A stretch of 18,282 bases of DNA, taken from contig CAYQJO010000069.1 of NCBI GenBank assembly GCA_964417785.1, positions 1 through 18,282 of the forward strand, given 5' to 3'. This stretch comes from DAOTUL01 sp034437435. Its GTDB lineage: Bacteria > Chloroflexota > Anaerolineae > Aggregatilineales > Phototrophicaceae. The position numbers and the translations under genes were made by a program. Of this stretch, positions 1 to 7,579 are shown in pieces. The notes under the pieces were generated by a model that was not told the DNA's origin, ran no database searches, and saw only the letters and a program-made list of their open reading frames with translations. Within the stretch, counting starts at the first letter, position 1. Each line of letters starts with the position of its first letter.

Positions 1-763
1 TCATTGTCAGATTGACGATACTCTGGGTGGCTGTCAGACGCGCATAGGCCAGAGCGCGAACATCCGGCTCACCGGCGACAGCAGATTCCGTCAGTTGGGT
101 TTCTGTGAGAATCAGCGCCATCTCAGCATCGATGGTCATCTCAATATTCTGAGCCACCAGCACCGGAGTCGCGGTGTGGTCCTCTTCAGCATCATCACCG
201 TTACCGATCAGACCACGATCCACCAGCAAAAAAGCTACTGCCCCAAAGACCACCCACACGACCACCAGCAACACCAACCACACACGGCGGGTACGATGGG
301 TACGACGAGGAATCAGGGTGATTTCATCAGTCGAAATACGTTCACCTGGGATTGGTGGCGGCACCGGTTCCGCGCTGTTGACCGGCACAAAATCTTTGAG
401 CGACCGGACAAAATGAGCGGGCAGGCTGGCATACAATCCCGCCGTCATATCCACATATTCAGATTCTTCAAACCTGGCCCAACGGTTCCCGCCAAGAAGC
501 AGGGGGAAAATCGGCTTCTTATTCAGACGGGCCAGTTCCATCTCATTTTGAACTCGCTCCGACCGTTTGGACTCCGGCGACACAATCAGAATGATCGCCG
601 CCGCCCCGATCATATTGGCTTCAATCGTGTACCACCAGCGGTTGCTCGATTCGGAACGAGTCTCATCCATCCAGACGGAAAACCCCTCCGCCCGGAGCAA
701 ACTGCGTAGATGACGGGCAAATGTGATGTTGCCTTTGCTGTAGCTGATGAATATATAAGACAT
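1..763 (-). CDS. TIR-domain membrane protein (3' end missing)
   Basis: Open for 254 codons from ATG at 763 to the left edge, so the C-terminus lies outside the window. The N-terminus is a TIR domain (about residues 2-125): it opens with FISYS (5-9), followed by VWMD (30-33), a hydrophobic strand ending in SPES (62-65), NEMELA (73-78) and a strand PIFPLLL (84-90). Glu74 sits where TIR NADases carry the catalytic glutamate, so NAD+ hydrolysis is possible but unproven. A proline-rich stretch (133-139) and a basic stretch (RRTHRTRR, 153-160) precede one membrane helix (about 161-181). The positive-inside rule puts the TIR domain in the cytoplasm and the acidic, Thr/Ala-rich tail outside. AGG at 770-772 lies 6 nt before the ATG. 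The gene is divergent from the ArsA-like gene. The role could be signalling, stress response or immunity; the missing C-terminus could decide. Confidence 0.85.
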   Translation of the reverse strand, partial: MSYIFISYSKGNITFARHLRSLLRAEGFSVWMDETRSESSNRWWYTIEANMIGAAAIILIVSPESKRSERVQNEMELARLNKKPIFPLLLGGNRWARFEESEYVDMTAGLYASLPAHFVRSLKDFVPVNSAEPVPPPIPGERISTDEITLIPRRTHRTRRVWLVLLVVVWVVFGAVAFLLVDRGLIGNGDDAEEDHTATPVLVAQNIEMTIDAEMALILTETQLTESAVAGEPDVRALAYARLTATQSIVNLTM

Positions 764-789
764 CGCCCACCTGTTGTTACAATAATGAT

Positions 790-818
790 AGATTATCCTT
801 TTGCTACCAATTGTGCAA
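790..818 (-). promoter_or_regulatory. candidate sigma-70-type promoter of the TIR gene
   Basis: On the minus strand TTGCAC (813-818) lies 17 nt upstream of TAATCT (790-795), about 27 nt before the TIR start codon. An alternative pairing, TTGCTT (817-822) with GATAAT (792-797), has a 19-nt spacer. This is a pattern match only; AT-rich spacers give such matches by chance. Confidence 0.35.
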
Positions 819-926
819 GCAATACCTCAAAAAAACCTAAAATTTCATATGATTCGTATAAGACGTACACCCAGACCTCGCCGTGATACGTAGATTAAAG
901 TTAAGGTGTTCAATCCAGAACCCGTG

Positions 927-932
927 TATAAT
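927..932 (+). promoter_or_regulatory. candidate -10 box upstream of the ArsA-like gene
   Basis: A perfect TATAAT lies 28 nt upstream of the chosen start at 961. No convincing -35 hexamer is seen at the normal spacing; TTAAGG at 901-906 is too far and poorly matched. If real, the leader would be about 20 nt and would contain the GGAGA ribosome site at 949-953. Confidence 0.35.
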
Positions 933-960
933 AAATACGATCATGAATGGAGAAACAACA

Positions 961-2139
961 ATGCGTCTAATCGTACACACCGGTAAAGGTGGTGTAGGGA
1001 AGACCAGCATCAGTGCCGCGACCGCGCTGCGGTGTGCAGAGATGGGCCTCAAGACTATTGTCATCAGCACCGATACCGCCCATAGTCTGGCGGACTCTCT
1101 GGAAAAGAAGATCGGCCCGGAGCCGGTAGAACTGTATCCGAATCTGTGGGCGCAGGAAGTCGATGCCCGCTACTCGATGGACAAATACTGGGGACGCTTC
1201 CAGCAGTATATGGTCGCTCTATTCAGCCGTAACGGCGTGGACGACATCGTTGCCGAAGAAGTGACCATCCTGCCGGGGTTAGAAGAAGGGGCGCATCTAC
1301 TCTGGATCAACAAATACATCGAAGACAACACCTACGATGTATTGATCGTGGATGCAGCACCCACCGCCGAAACACTGCGTCTGTTGAGCCTGCCGGATGT
1401 CACCCGCTGGTGGTTGATGCGCGTTTTATCGCTGACTCGTGGTGCAGCCCGTATCCTCCGCCCCATCGGCAAGGTTCTCAACCGGAGCGGTGAGAGCAAC
1501 ATCCCGGATGAAGATGCCTGGAACCAGATCCGTGACCTGTTCGATACATTGGATAAAGTCCGTGATTTGATGGCGAACCCGGCCCTCACCAGCCTGCGTC
1601 TGGTCGTCAATCCGGAGAAAATGGTCATCAAGGAAACGCAGCGGACCTACACCTATCTCAACCTTTATGGTTATGCCACCGACGCCATCATCTGCAACCG
1701 TATCATCCCTGATAGCGTCACAGACCCCTATTTCGCGGCCTGGAAAGACAAACAACGCGAAAACATCGACTACATCGAAGAAGCATTCGGTGGTTTGCCA
1801 CTGCTCACCGCGCCGCTCTTCGGCGGTGAGGTCGGCGGGTTGGATACACTACGCAAACTGGCAGACGAACTTTACGGGGATTCCAACCCTGCCGAGCAGT
1901 TGTTTGAGGGCAAAACCCACAGCATCGAAAAGATCGAAGACACCGACGACTACCAGTTGGTCGTGCCGCTGCCGTTCGTCGACAAAGACGATATGGACCT
2001 GTACCGGTCGCGTGACGAACTCACCCTCCGTGTTGGGCCATACCGGCGCAATATCGTCCTTCCGTACGCATTATGGGACCTCGAAATAGCCGATGCCAAA
2101 TTCCAAGAGTCAAAACTCTGCATCCGATTCACCGCATGA
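961..2139 (+). CDS. ArsA/Get3-like ATPase with C-terminal HSP20-like domain
   Basis: A 392-residue P-loop ATPase of the SIMIBI class, cytosolic. The deviant Walker A is GKGGVGKTS (8-16) with signature lysine Lys9. Switch I is DTAHSLAD (38-45) and switch II is DAAPTAETLRLL (131-142), matching the DxAPTxxTLR pattern of ArsA and Get3. CNR (245-247) fits the adenine-recognition loop. It is a single ATPase module, half the size of E. coli ArsA, followed from about residue 325 by a beta-rich tail resembling the ArsA_HSP20 domain. The only cysteines are 25, 245 and 386; there is no metalloid-binding Cys set and no CxxC, so arsenite export is not supported. Start 961 is preferred because GGAGA lies 7 nt upstream and the Walker strand follows at once; ATG at 943 and GTG at 883 are also in frame. 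Substrate unknown; handling of hydrophobic or membrane proteins is one inference. Confidence 0.9.
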   Translation: MRLIVHTGKGGVGKTSISAATALRCAEMGLKTIVISTDTAHSLADSLEKKIGPEPVELYPNLWAQEVDARYSMDKYWGRFQQYMVALFSRNGVDDIVAEEVTILPGLEEGAHLLWINKYIEDNTYDVLIVDAAPTAETLRLLSLPDVTRWWLMRVLSLTRGAARILRPIGKVLNRSGESNIPDEDAWNQIRDLFDTLDKVRDLMANPALTSLRLVVNPEKMVIKETQRTYTYLNLYGYATDAIICNRIIPDSVTDPYFAAWKDKQRENIDYIEEAFGGLPLLTAPLFGGEVGGLDTLRKLADELYGDSNPAEQLFEGKTHSIEKIEDTDDYQLVVPLPFVDKDDMDLYRSRDELTLRVGPYRRNIVLPYALWDLEIADAKFQESKLCIRFTA

Positions 2140-4096
2140 GCCGACTTATCGTCTGGTAGACGCCACACCCAACGGACACAACCTGTTCACAAACGGTGTG
2201 GCGTTGGAAGAACACAGCACAACCATGAACGGCAACCGTCCGGACCCGGTTGTTGAACCGGATTTCTTAAAGACAACCGAATGGGTAACGGCACCGCCTG
2301 ATCTATCGCAGGTGCCGTCACCCGCTCAATCCACCGTGCAGGAAAGTCACGGACGATCCTTGCGGATGCAGTGGCGCTTCATGCGCACCCTGTTCTTCGC
2401 TGGATGGGTGTTTGCCCGTATCCTCTTCTGGCAGGTCTATGCCGTCCGCTACTTCCCCGCGTATGTGCGCGGTACCGAAATGGCCCGCTTCCGCAAATAC
2501 GCCCGCGAGTTTCGACGTTTTGCCGTCAACCTCGGCGGTGTCTATATCAAGTTGGGGCAGTTCATCTCGACCCGCGTGGATGTCCTACCTGAAGAGATCA
2601 TCGAGATTCTCTCCACGCTTCAGGATGAAGTCCCCAGCGTCGATTTCAAAAAGATCGAGAAAGTCCTGCTGGAAGAATTGGGACCCTCGCAAGAGCGTTT
2701 TGAATGGATCAACCGCGCACCGGTGGCCGCCGCCTCACTCGGGCAGGTCCACCGCGCCCGGCTCAAGTCCGGCGAGCGTGTCGTCGTCAAGGCCCAGCGC
2801 CCCGGTATACGCCAGTTATGTTATACCGATCTGGCGGCCATGCGCGTCGTCGCCCGTGTCGCCATGCGCTTCAATTTCATCTCCGACCGGGCCGACGCCA
2901 ACGCGCTGGTCGATGAATTCGGCGTGGTACTGCTGGAAGAGCTTTCTTATCACCACGAAGCCCACAATGCCACCCGCTTCGCTCACATGTTCAAGGACGA
3001 TATGGGTGTCTATATCCCGGAAGTCTACTACGAACACTCAACCGACCGGGTGCTGACGATGGAGGATGTTACCACCGTCAAGATCACTGACTTTGAAGCG
3101 ATAGACCGCGCCGGGATCAGCCGAAAAGAAGTCGCCAACCGGCTGATGGATACCTATATGGTGCAGATATTTGACGAATACTTCTTCCACGCGGACCCGC
3201 ATCCGGGCAATCTCTTCGTGTATCCCCTGCCCGTCGAAGACGAGAACGCCGATTTCGGCCCGAAAGGCCGCCCGTTCTACCTGATCTTCATCGACTTCGG
3301 TATGACCGGCAGCCTCAAACGAGAGATCGCTGATGGTATGGTCTCAACGCTGCACGCGGTTCTCACCCGTGATGTGGTGCGCATGGTGGAAAATTACGAG
3401 CGGCTGGGTTTCTTGCGCCCGAATGCCAATAAGCGACGGATCGTCGAAGCGATGAGCGCCGCCTTCGATCAGGTGTGGGGGTTGAGCATCTCCGATCTGC
3501 GCAACGTCGATTACGGCAAAATGGCCGAAATTGGCGGCGAATTCAATGACCTTTTGTTTTCGATGCCGGTCTACATCCCGCAGGATTTCATCTACCTGGG
3601 ACGCACGTTAAGCATCCTCAGCGGGATGGCAACCAGCCTGGACCCGAATTACAATCCCTGGAAGGAGATGCAGCCCTATGTCGAAACCTTGATCGCACGC
3701 GGCTTCGGGGCCGACATCCCGCAAGGCCAAAAAGCGGAACGCCAGGACTTGATTCGCACCCTGGTGAATGGCGAAGGAACGAAAGTGCTGCGCAACATCG
3801 GTGAGCAGGCGGTACGCCGGACACTGGGACCGGTGGTTGATCCCGTTTTCCGAGCCGACGATGCTCTCAAGTCCTTACAGAGCGGCAACATCCATGTCAT
3901 CGCGGATTTGAGCACCACCCACCGCCAGCAGTTGCGCCGCCTGGAACGCGAGTCTCGCCGGACAGGGCGCTCGATTTTCTTCGGCAGTATGCTGGTCTCG
4001 TCCACACTGATGTTCACCAGCGGATACGAGTGGATCGGTGCCACCGGGTGGGCGTTTTGTGGGCTGATTGTGTTATTCGGCGAATTGCGCGAATGA
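2093..4096 (+). CDS. ABC1/UbiB-family atypical kinase-like protein
   Basis: A membrane-anchored protein-kinase-like ATPase of the ABC1/ADCK/UbiB family. Members support isoprenoid quinone or other lipid metabolism; the substrate here is unknown. Numbered from 2093 (667 aa), the family KxGQ is KLGQ (153-156), the Ala-rich nucleotide loop is AAASLGQ (212-218), the catalytic loop is HADPHPGN (366-373) and the metal-binding motif is DFG (401-403). The usual ExD reads Glu283-Leu-Ser285, so the Asp is lost. The last 40 residues form a hydrophobic hairpin, as in UbiB. The first 90 or so residues are polar and probably disordered. The start is uncertain: ATG 2093 directly follows an in-frame TAG and overlaps the ArsA-like gene by 47 nt without a clear ribosome site, while ATG 2225 would remove 44 residues and lose no domain. 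Same strand and adjacency suggest cotranscription with the ArsA-like gene. Confidence 0.9.
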   Translation: MPNSKSQNSASDSPHEPTYRLVDATPNGHNLFTNGVALEEHSTTMNGNRPDPVVEPDFLKTTEWVTAPPDLSQVPSPAQSTVQESHGRSLRMQWRFMRTLFFAGWVFARILFWQVYAVRYFPAYVRGTEMARFRKYAREFRRFAVNLGGVYIKLGQFISTRVDVLPEEIIEILSTLQDEVPSVDFKKIEKVLLEELGPSQERFEWINRAPVAAASLGQVHRARLKSGERVVVKAQRPGIRQLCYTDLAAMRVVARVAMRFNFISDRADANALVDEFGVVLLEELSYHHEAHNATRFAHMFKDDMGVYIPEVYYEHSTDRVLTMEDVTTVKITDFEAIDRAGISRKEVANRLMDTYMVQIFDEYFFHADPHPGNLFVYPLPVEDENADFGPKGRPFYLIFIDFGMTGSLKREIADGMVSTLHAVLTRDVVRMVENYERLGFLRPNANKRRIVEAMSAAFDQVWGLSISDLRNVDYGKMAEIGGEFNDLLFSMPVYIPQDFIYLGRTLSILSGMATSLDPNYNPWKEMQPYVETLIARGFGADIPQGQKAERQDLIRTLVNGEGTKVLRNIGEQAVRRTLGPVVDPVFRADDALKSLQSGNIHVIADLSTTHRQQLRRLERESRRTGRSIFFGSMLVSSTLMFTSGYEWIGATGWAFCGLIVLFGELRE

Positions 4097-4098
4097 CG

Positions 4099-4395
4099 TC
4101 AGGTGCGATTGCCGGGCATCGGCTCGACAATCACCTGCATCAGCTCGTAGTCTGCTGCTTTATGTTGAGCCGGGTCGCCTTCATAACCCGTGTAGGCTTC
4201 CACCAGCGTCACCTTTGTTCCCAGGCCATGTAGATCGTACCGGGTGATCCATTCGCCGGTATTCTGCACATTGCGATAGACTGCGATTTTGCCTTCCGGG
4301 TCCATACGGCGAAGGCGTGCTTTGGCCCGTTTGAAGCTCATGCTGCTCAGTTCATTGAGCAACCGGTCCCGGTCAGCATCGTTCAAGAAAGCCAT
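4099..4395 (-). CDS. small conserved-looking protein of unknown function
   Basis: A 98-residue soluble protein that I do not recognise. The N-terminal 40 residues are charged and probably helical (basic KRAKARLRR at 22-30). The rest is predicted to be strand-rich, with YRNVQNTGEW (40-49), a KVTLVEAY strand (61-68) and a final QVIVEPMP strand. There is no signal peptide or membrane segment. It is likely a real gene because it fills the space exactly: its TGA lies 2 nt from the convergent UbiB stop and its ATG lies 56 nt from the divergent xseA start. A weak GGG about 10 nt upstream could be the ribosome site. Function cannot be inferred. Confidence 0.7.
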   Translation of the reverse strand: MAFLNDADRDRLLNELSSMSFKRAKARLRRMDPEGKIAVYRNVQNTGEWITRYDLHGLGTKVTLVEAYTGYEGDPAQHKAADYELMQVIVEPMPGNRT

Positions 4396-4451
4396 CGATG
4401 TGCGCCCTTTCGTGCGAATCTGATGATAAGAATGCCCATAGGATAAACCGA

Positions 4452-5693
4452 ATGTCTGGCTTATTCAATAGCCCCAGATCGGTCAGCGAGATCACAACCT
4501 ACATCCAGGACCTCTTTGAGACGGACCTGACCTTGCGTGATCTGTGGATCACGGGAGAGGTCTCGAATTTCACCCGTGCCAACAGCGGTCACTGGTACTT
4601 CACATTGAAGGACAACGCCGCCCAGATACGATGTGTGATGTGGCGGCGCGACGCCGAACACCAGCAGGTACTCCCGCGTGAGGGCGACGCGCTCGAAGTA
4701 CACGGCAAAGTCACCATTTACCCCCAGCGCGGCGAATACCAGCTTTATGCCGACATCGTGCGTCCGGTGGGCGTAGGTGATCTGTACCAGGAATTTGAAC
4801 GGCTCAAGGCCAGACTCAACACCGAAGGATTGTTCGACGCGGAGCGCAAACGCCCCTATCCGCCCTTCCCTTACCAGATCGGTGTGATCACATCGCCTAC
4901 TGCCGCCGCCTTCCAGGATGTGCTGAACGTTTTGAGGCGGCGCTTCCCGCTGGCCGAAGTCATCCTGAGTCCCACACCGGTCCAGGGCAACGACGCACCA
5001 CCGCAAATCATTCGCGCTCTGGAGCAGCTCAACACCCACACGCAGGTCGATGTCATCCTGATGTGTCGCGGTGGCGGCAGCATCGAAGACCTGTGGCCGT
5101 TCAACGACGAGGCCGTCGCCCGTGCTGTCGCCGCCAGCCGGATTCCGGTCATCACCGGCGTGGGCCATGAAACGGACTTCACCATTGTGGATTTCGTCAG
5201 CGATGACCGCGCCCCAACCCCATCAGCGGCGGCGGAACTGGCAACTCCCGATCTGTCTGAGATCAACGAGGATTTGCGCTACACCGAACAGCGATTGAAC
5301 ACGACCATCGGCGATAAGCTGATGTACATGCGCAATCAGCTAGTAGCCAGCCAGCGGGCGCTGCGCTACAATTCCCCGGTCATGACCATACGCAATCAAC
5401 GCCAGCGGATTGATGATTTGAGTGTCCGTATGGCACAACAGCAGAAGAGTACAATCATCTTACGGCGCGAGCGATTGCAAGCGAAGCGGGCCGCGTTGGA
5501 AGCCGCCAGCCCACAGGCCATATTATCACGCGGATATGCTATTGTCTCGCGCAGTGACGATGGACGGCGGATCGTCTCCGAACTGGACGCCACGCCCGGC
5601 ACCGGCATCACTGTCCAACTGCGGGATGGCGAGATTAAAGCACGAGTGGAGGACAAAGACGCACATGGACGATATAAACGAACTCTCTTTTGA
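4452..5693 (+). CDS. xseA: exodeoxyribonuclease VII large subunit
   Basis: The catalytic subunit of exonuclease VII, which degrades single-stranded DNA from both ends and works with XseB in the cytoplasm in DNA repair. At 413 aa it is of normal family length. An N-terminal OB-fold (about 12-105, with GEVSNF at 35-40 and GHWYFTLKD at 46-54) is followed by the catalytic domain: GVITSPTAAAFQD (144-156), RGGGSIEDLWPFNDE (206-220), and the family stretch from PVITGVGHETDF (232-243) through DDRAPTPSAAAE (251-262). A coiled-coil-rich region, the XseB-binding part, lies between about 270 and 360. ATG 4452 is chosen over 4398 because AGGA at 4440-4443 sits 8 nt upstream and the protein then begins just before the OB-fold. 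It overlaps xseB by 29 nt and is divergent from the small gene at 4099-4395. Confidence 0.97.
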   Translation: MSGLFNSPRSVSEITTYIQDLFETDLTLRDLWITGEVSNFTRANSGHWYFTLKDNAAQIRCVMWRRDAEHQQVLPREGDALEVHGKVTIYPQRGEYQLYADIVRPVGVGDLYQEFERLKARLNTEGLFDAERKRPYPPFPYQIGVITSPTAAAFQDVLNVLRRRFPLAEVILSPTPVQGNDAPPQIIRALEQLNTHTQVDVILMCRGGGSIEDLWPFNDEAVARAVAASRIPVITGVGHETDFTIVDFVSDDRAPTPSAAAELATPDLSEINEDLRYTEQRLNTTIGDKLMYMRNQLVASQRALRYNSPVMTIRNQRQRIDDLSVRMAQQQKSTIILRRERLQAKRAALEAASPQAILSRGYAIVSRSDDGRRIVSELDATPGTGITVQLRDGEIKARVEDKDAHGRYKRTLF

Positions 5694-5880
5694 GCAGGCA
5701 TTTGCCGAACTGGAAGACATCGTGGGCCGGTTGGAGTCGGGCGAACTCACGCTGGAAGAGTCCGTGCAGGTGTTTGAACGTGGACGCCAACTCTCCGACT
5801 ACTGTCAGGATATTCTGGATAAAGCCGAACTGCGCGTCAATCAGTTGAACGATAACGGCGAGATTAAACCGTTGGATTAA
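5665..5880 (+). CDS. xseB: exodeoxyribonuclease VII small subunit
   Basis: A 71-residue, mainly helical protein of the usual XseB length. The family pattern is clear: SFEQAFAELEDIVGRLE (8-24), GELTLEESV (26-34), FERGRQLSDYC (37-47) and a C-terminal helix with LDKAELRV (51-58). Several XseB chains bind the coiled coil of XseA to form active exonuclease VII. GGAGGA at 5648-5653 lies inside the end of xseA, 11 nt before the ATG. The 29-nt overlap makes coupled translation likely. The gene is followed by a spacer with inverted repeats and then by the convergent murJ. Confidence 0.96.
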   Translation: MDDINELSFEQAFAELEDIVGRLESGELTLEESVQVFERGRQLSDYCQDILDKAELRVNQLNDNGEIKPLD

Positions 5881-5894
5881 CCCATGTTTTCCCA

Positions 5895-5931
5895 CTTTAT
5901 CCCAAACAATTGGGATAACTTTGGGATAAAG
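5895..5931. repeat. nested inverted repeats between convergent xseB and murJ
   Basis: The spacer between xseB and murJ (5881-5947) holds three copies of one element: TTATCCCAA (5897-5905), its exact complement TTGGGATAA (5910-5918), and a second TTGGGATAA (5921-5929) in direct repeat with an 11-nt period. Copies 1 and 2 form a perfect 9-bp hairpin with a 4-nt loop. Copy 1 extended (5895-5906) also pairs perfectly over 12 bp with the extended copy 3 (5920-5931) around a 13-nt loop. The two structures exclude each other. There is no T-run on either side, so it is not a standard intrinsic terminator; it could still protect or end both converging transcripts, or bind a protein. Confidence 0.75.
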
Positions 5932-5947
5932 CGGATGCTGCTTGCGA

Positions 5948-7579
5948 TTACCGCCGGAGCAATCGGCGTGTCAGCAGCGACACTTCATCCAGGCGCAGCA
6001 GCAGCGCCAGCACAAAGAAACTACCTACACCGGCTCCCAGGCCCACCAGCAGACGGATATAGCCGGATGACTCAGCCAGTACGTAATCCGCACCCAGGAC
6101 CACCGCCCCCATACCCAGTGCCGCCACCAGCGCCCGGACTACCCCGTTCACGACATACTCATCGCGGATGCCGCCCACCCGCCGCCGCAGCAACCACCAC
6201 AAGGCCAGCGCTTCCAGCAGGGTCGTCAGGCTGTTCGCCAGCGCAAGCCCGGCGAATGGTCCGCGCACCAGTGAACCTGGATCGCCGATGAACTCGATAA
6301 AGATGAGGCTCAAGACGATGTTGGTTATCATAGCGGCCAGTCCGATGCGCACCGGCGTCCAGGTATCGGCCAGCGCGTAAAACGCCCGTGACAGCACCTC
6401 TAACGCGGCATGACCAGCGATCCCCAGGGCGAAGAAAGACAAGGCCCAGGCAGTCGCCTGCGTGCTGTCCGCCGTCCATTCCCCCCGCTCAAAAATAAAC
6501 ACCACCGGCTCGCCCAGGACAATCAACCCGACCGTCGCCGGTAGAGCCAGGAACAACACGCCCCGCAGCGCACTCGCCAGCCGGTTGCGGTAGCCGTCCA
6601 TATCATCATCCGCCACTAGCGCCGATAGCGTTGGGAAGACTGCCGTCCCCACACTCTGCGCGATCACCCCCAGTGTGAAGAAGGCCAGGAACCAGGCGGT
6701 GTTCAGCGCCACCAGACTGCCCTCAATCATATTGGATGCGAAAATCACGTTGACGGCGAAATTGATCTGCACCACAGCCAGCCCCAACACACGCGGTCCC
6801 ATCAGGGCCAACACCTCGACCACCCCATGAATGCGCCAGTTCAATATCGGACGCAGCCGCGCACGCACTGCGAACAGACCGGGGATTTGCACCGAGAGAT
6901 GCAGCAGCGCCCCCAGAACCGCCCCCAGCGCCAATCCGTAGATATTCGCCTGCTGGCTGAAGGGTTCACGGATCACATCTGCGATTTCAGGCAGCAAGCC
7001 GCTATCGCCGGGTAAATTGGGGGCGATCAACAAGGCCCCAGCGATCAGACCAAGATTGTTGGTACTCAGCGCCAGCGCCGGAAACAAAAACCGCTGGTGG
7101 GCGTTGAGAATGCCCATCACCAACCCGCTGACCGCGAAGATGACCGTCGTCACCAGCATCAATTGTGTCAGTTCGGTGGCGAGGTCTTGCTGCGCCAGTG
7201 GCCGTCCTGGGAACAGCAGATTGGGTACAATCCAGGGAGCCAACACCCCCGTTAGCAACGCCAGAACCGCCGCCAGCGCCGCCGATAGCGTCATCACAGC
7301 GCTGGCAAGTCGCCAGGCACCTTCCATATCGTCTTTGGTGAGAAACCGGGAGAATACCGGGATAAACGACGAACCAAGCGCCCCACCAGCCACCAGATTG
7401 AACAACAAATCGGGGATACGCTGTGCCGCATAGAAGGCATCGAGTTCAGCACTGGTGCCGAAGGCCGCGGAAAATGCACCGGTTCGGATCAGGCCCAGGA
7501 CACCGCTTGCCAGAAATCCCAGAAGGACCACCAGGGCAGCCCGCACAATCTGGGCGCTGGATAAGGCTCTATTAGACAC
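5948..7579 (-). CDS. murJ: lipid II flippase MurJ (MviN family, MOP superfamily)
   Basis: A 543-residue polytopic inner-membrane protein with about 14 hydrophobic helices, the MurJ/MviN plan. It moves lipid-linked peptidoglycan precursor across the cytoplasmic membrane. Recognisable family stretches are GFLASGVLGLIR (21-32), AELDAFYAAQRIPDLLFNL (44-62), GGALGSSFIPVFSR (65-78), LMGPRVLG in the middle of the protein, and VLSRAFYALADTWTP in the second half. GTG 7579 is chosen: it overlaps the upstream metallopeptidase stop by 8 nt and gives a family-like N-terminus (VSNR then the first helix). The longer GTG 7630 start would add a 17-residue tail unlike the family. It is the last gene of the seven-gene minus-strand operon. 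A GC-rich, strongly hydrophobic C-terminus ends 67 nt from xseB. Confidence 0.95.
   Translation of the reverse strand: MSNRALSSAQIVRAALVVLLGFLASGVLGLIRTGAFSAAFGTSAELDAFYAAQRIPDLLFNLVAGGALGSSFIPVFSRFLTKDDMEGAWRLASAVMTLSAALAAVLALLTGVLAPWIVPNLLFPGRPLAQQDLATELTQLMLVTTVIFAVSGLVMGILNAHQRFLFPALALSTNNLGLIAGALLIAPNLPGDSGLLPEIADVIREPFSQQANIYGLALGAVLGALLHLSVQIPGLFAVRARLRPILNWRIHGVVEVLALMGPRVLGLAVVQINFAVNVIFASNMIEGSLVALNTAWFLAFFTLGVIAQSVGTAVFPTLSALVADDDMDGYRNRLASALRGVLFLALPATVGLIVLGEPVVFIFERGEWTADSTQATAWALSFFALGIAGHAALEVLSRAFYALADTWTPVRIGLAAMITNIVLSLIFIEFIGDPGSLVRGPFAGLALANSLTTLLEALALWWLLRRRVGGIRDEYVVNGVVRALVAALGMGAVVLGADYVLAESSGYIRLLVGLGAGVGSFFVLALLLRLDEVSLLTRRLLRR

Noticed and set aside
95..709. Plus-strand open frame over the TIR gene
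   Set aside because: The minus strand encodes a clear TIR domain with start and ribosome site; the plus frame is low-complexity His/Gln-rich.
961..2139. Arsenic-resistance function for the ArsA-like gene
   Set aside because: There are no metalloid-site cysteines, only one ATPase half, and no arsB, arsR or arsC nearby.
5895..5931. Standard rho-independent terminator
   Set aside because: The stems are moderately AT-rich and neither strand has a T-run after the hairpin.
5884..6291. Plus-strand open frame starting just after xseB
   Set aside because: It runs antisense into murJ and is Pro/Ala-rich with no family match; its first part lies over the inverted-repeat spacer.
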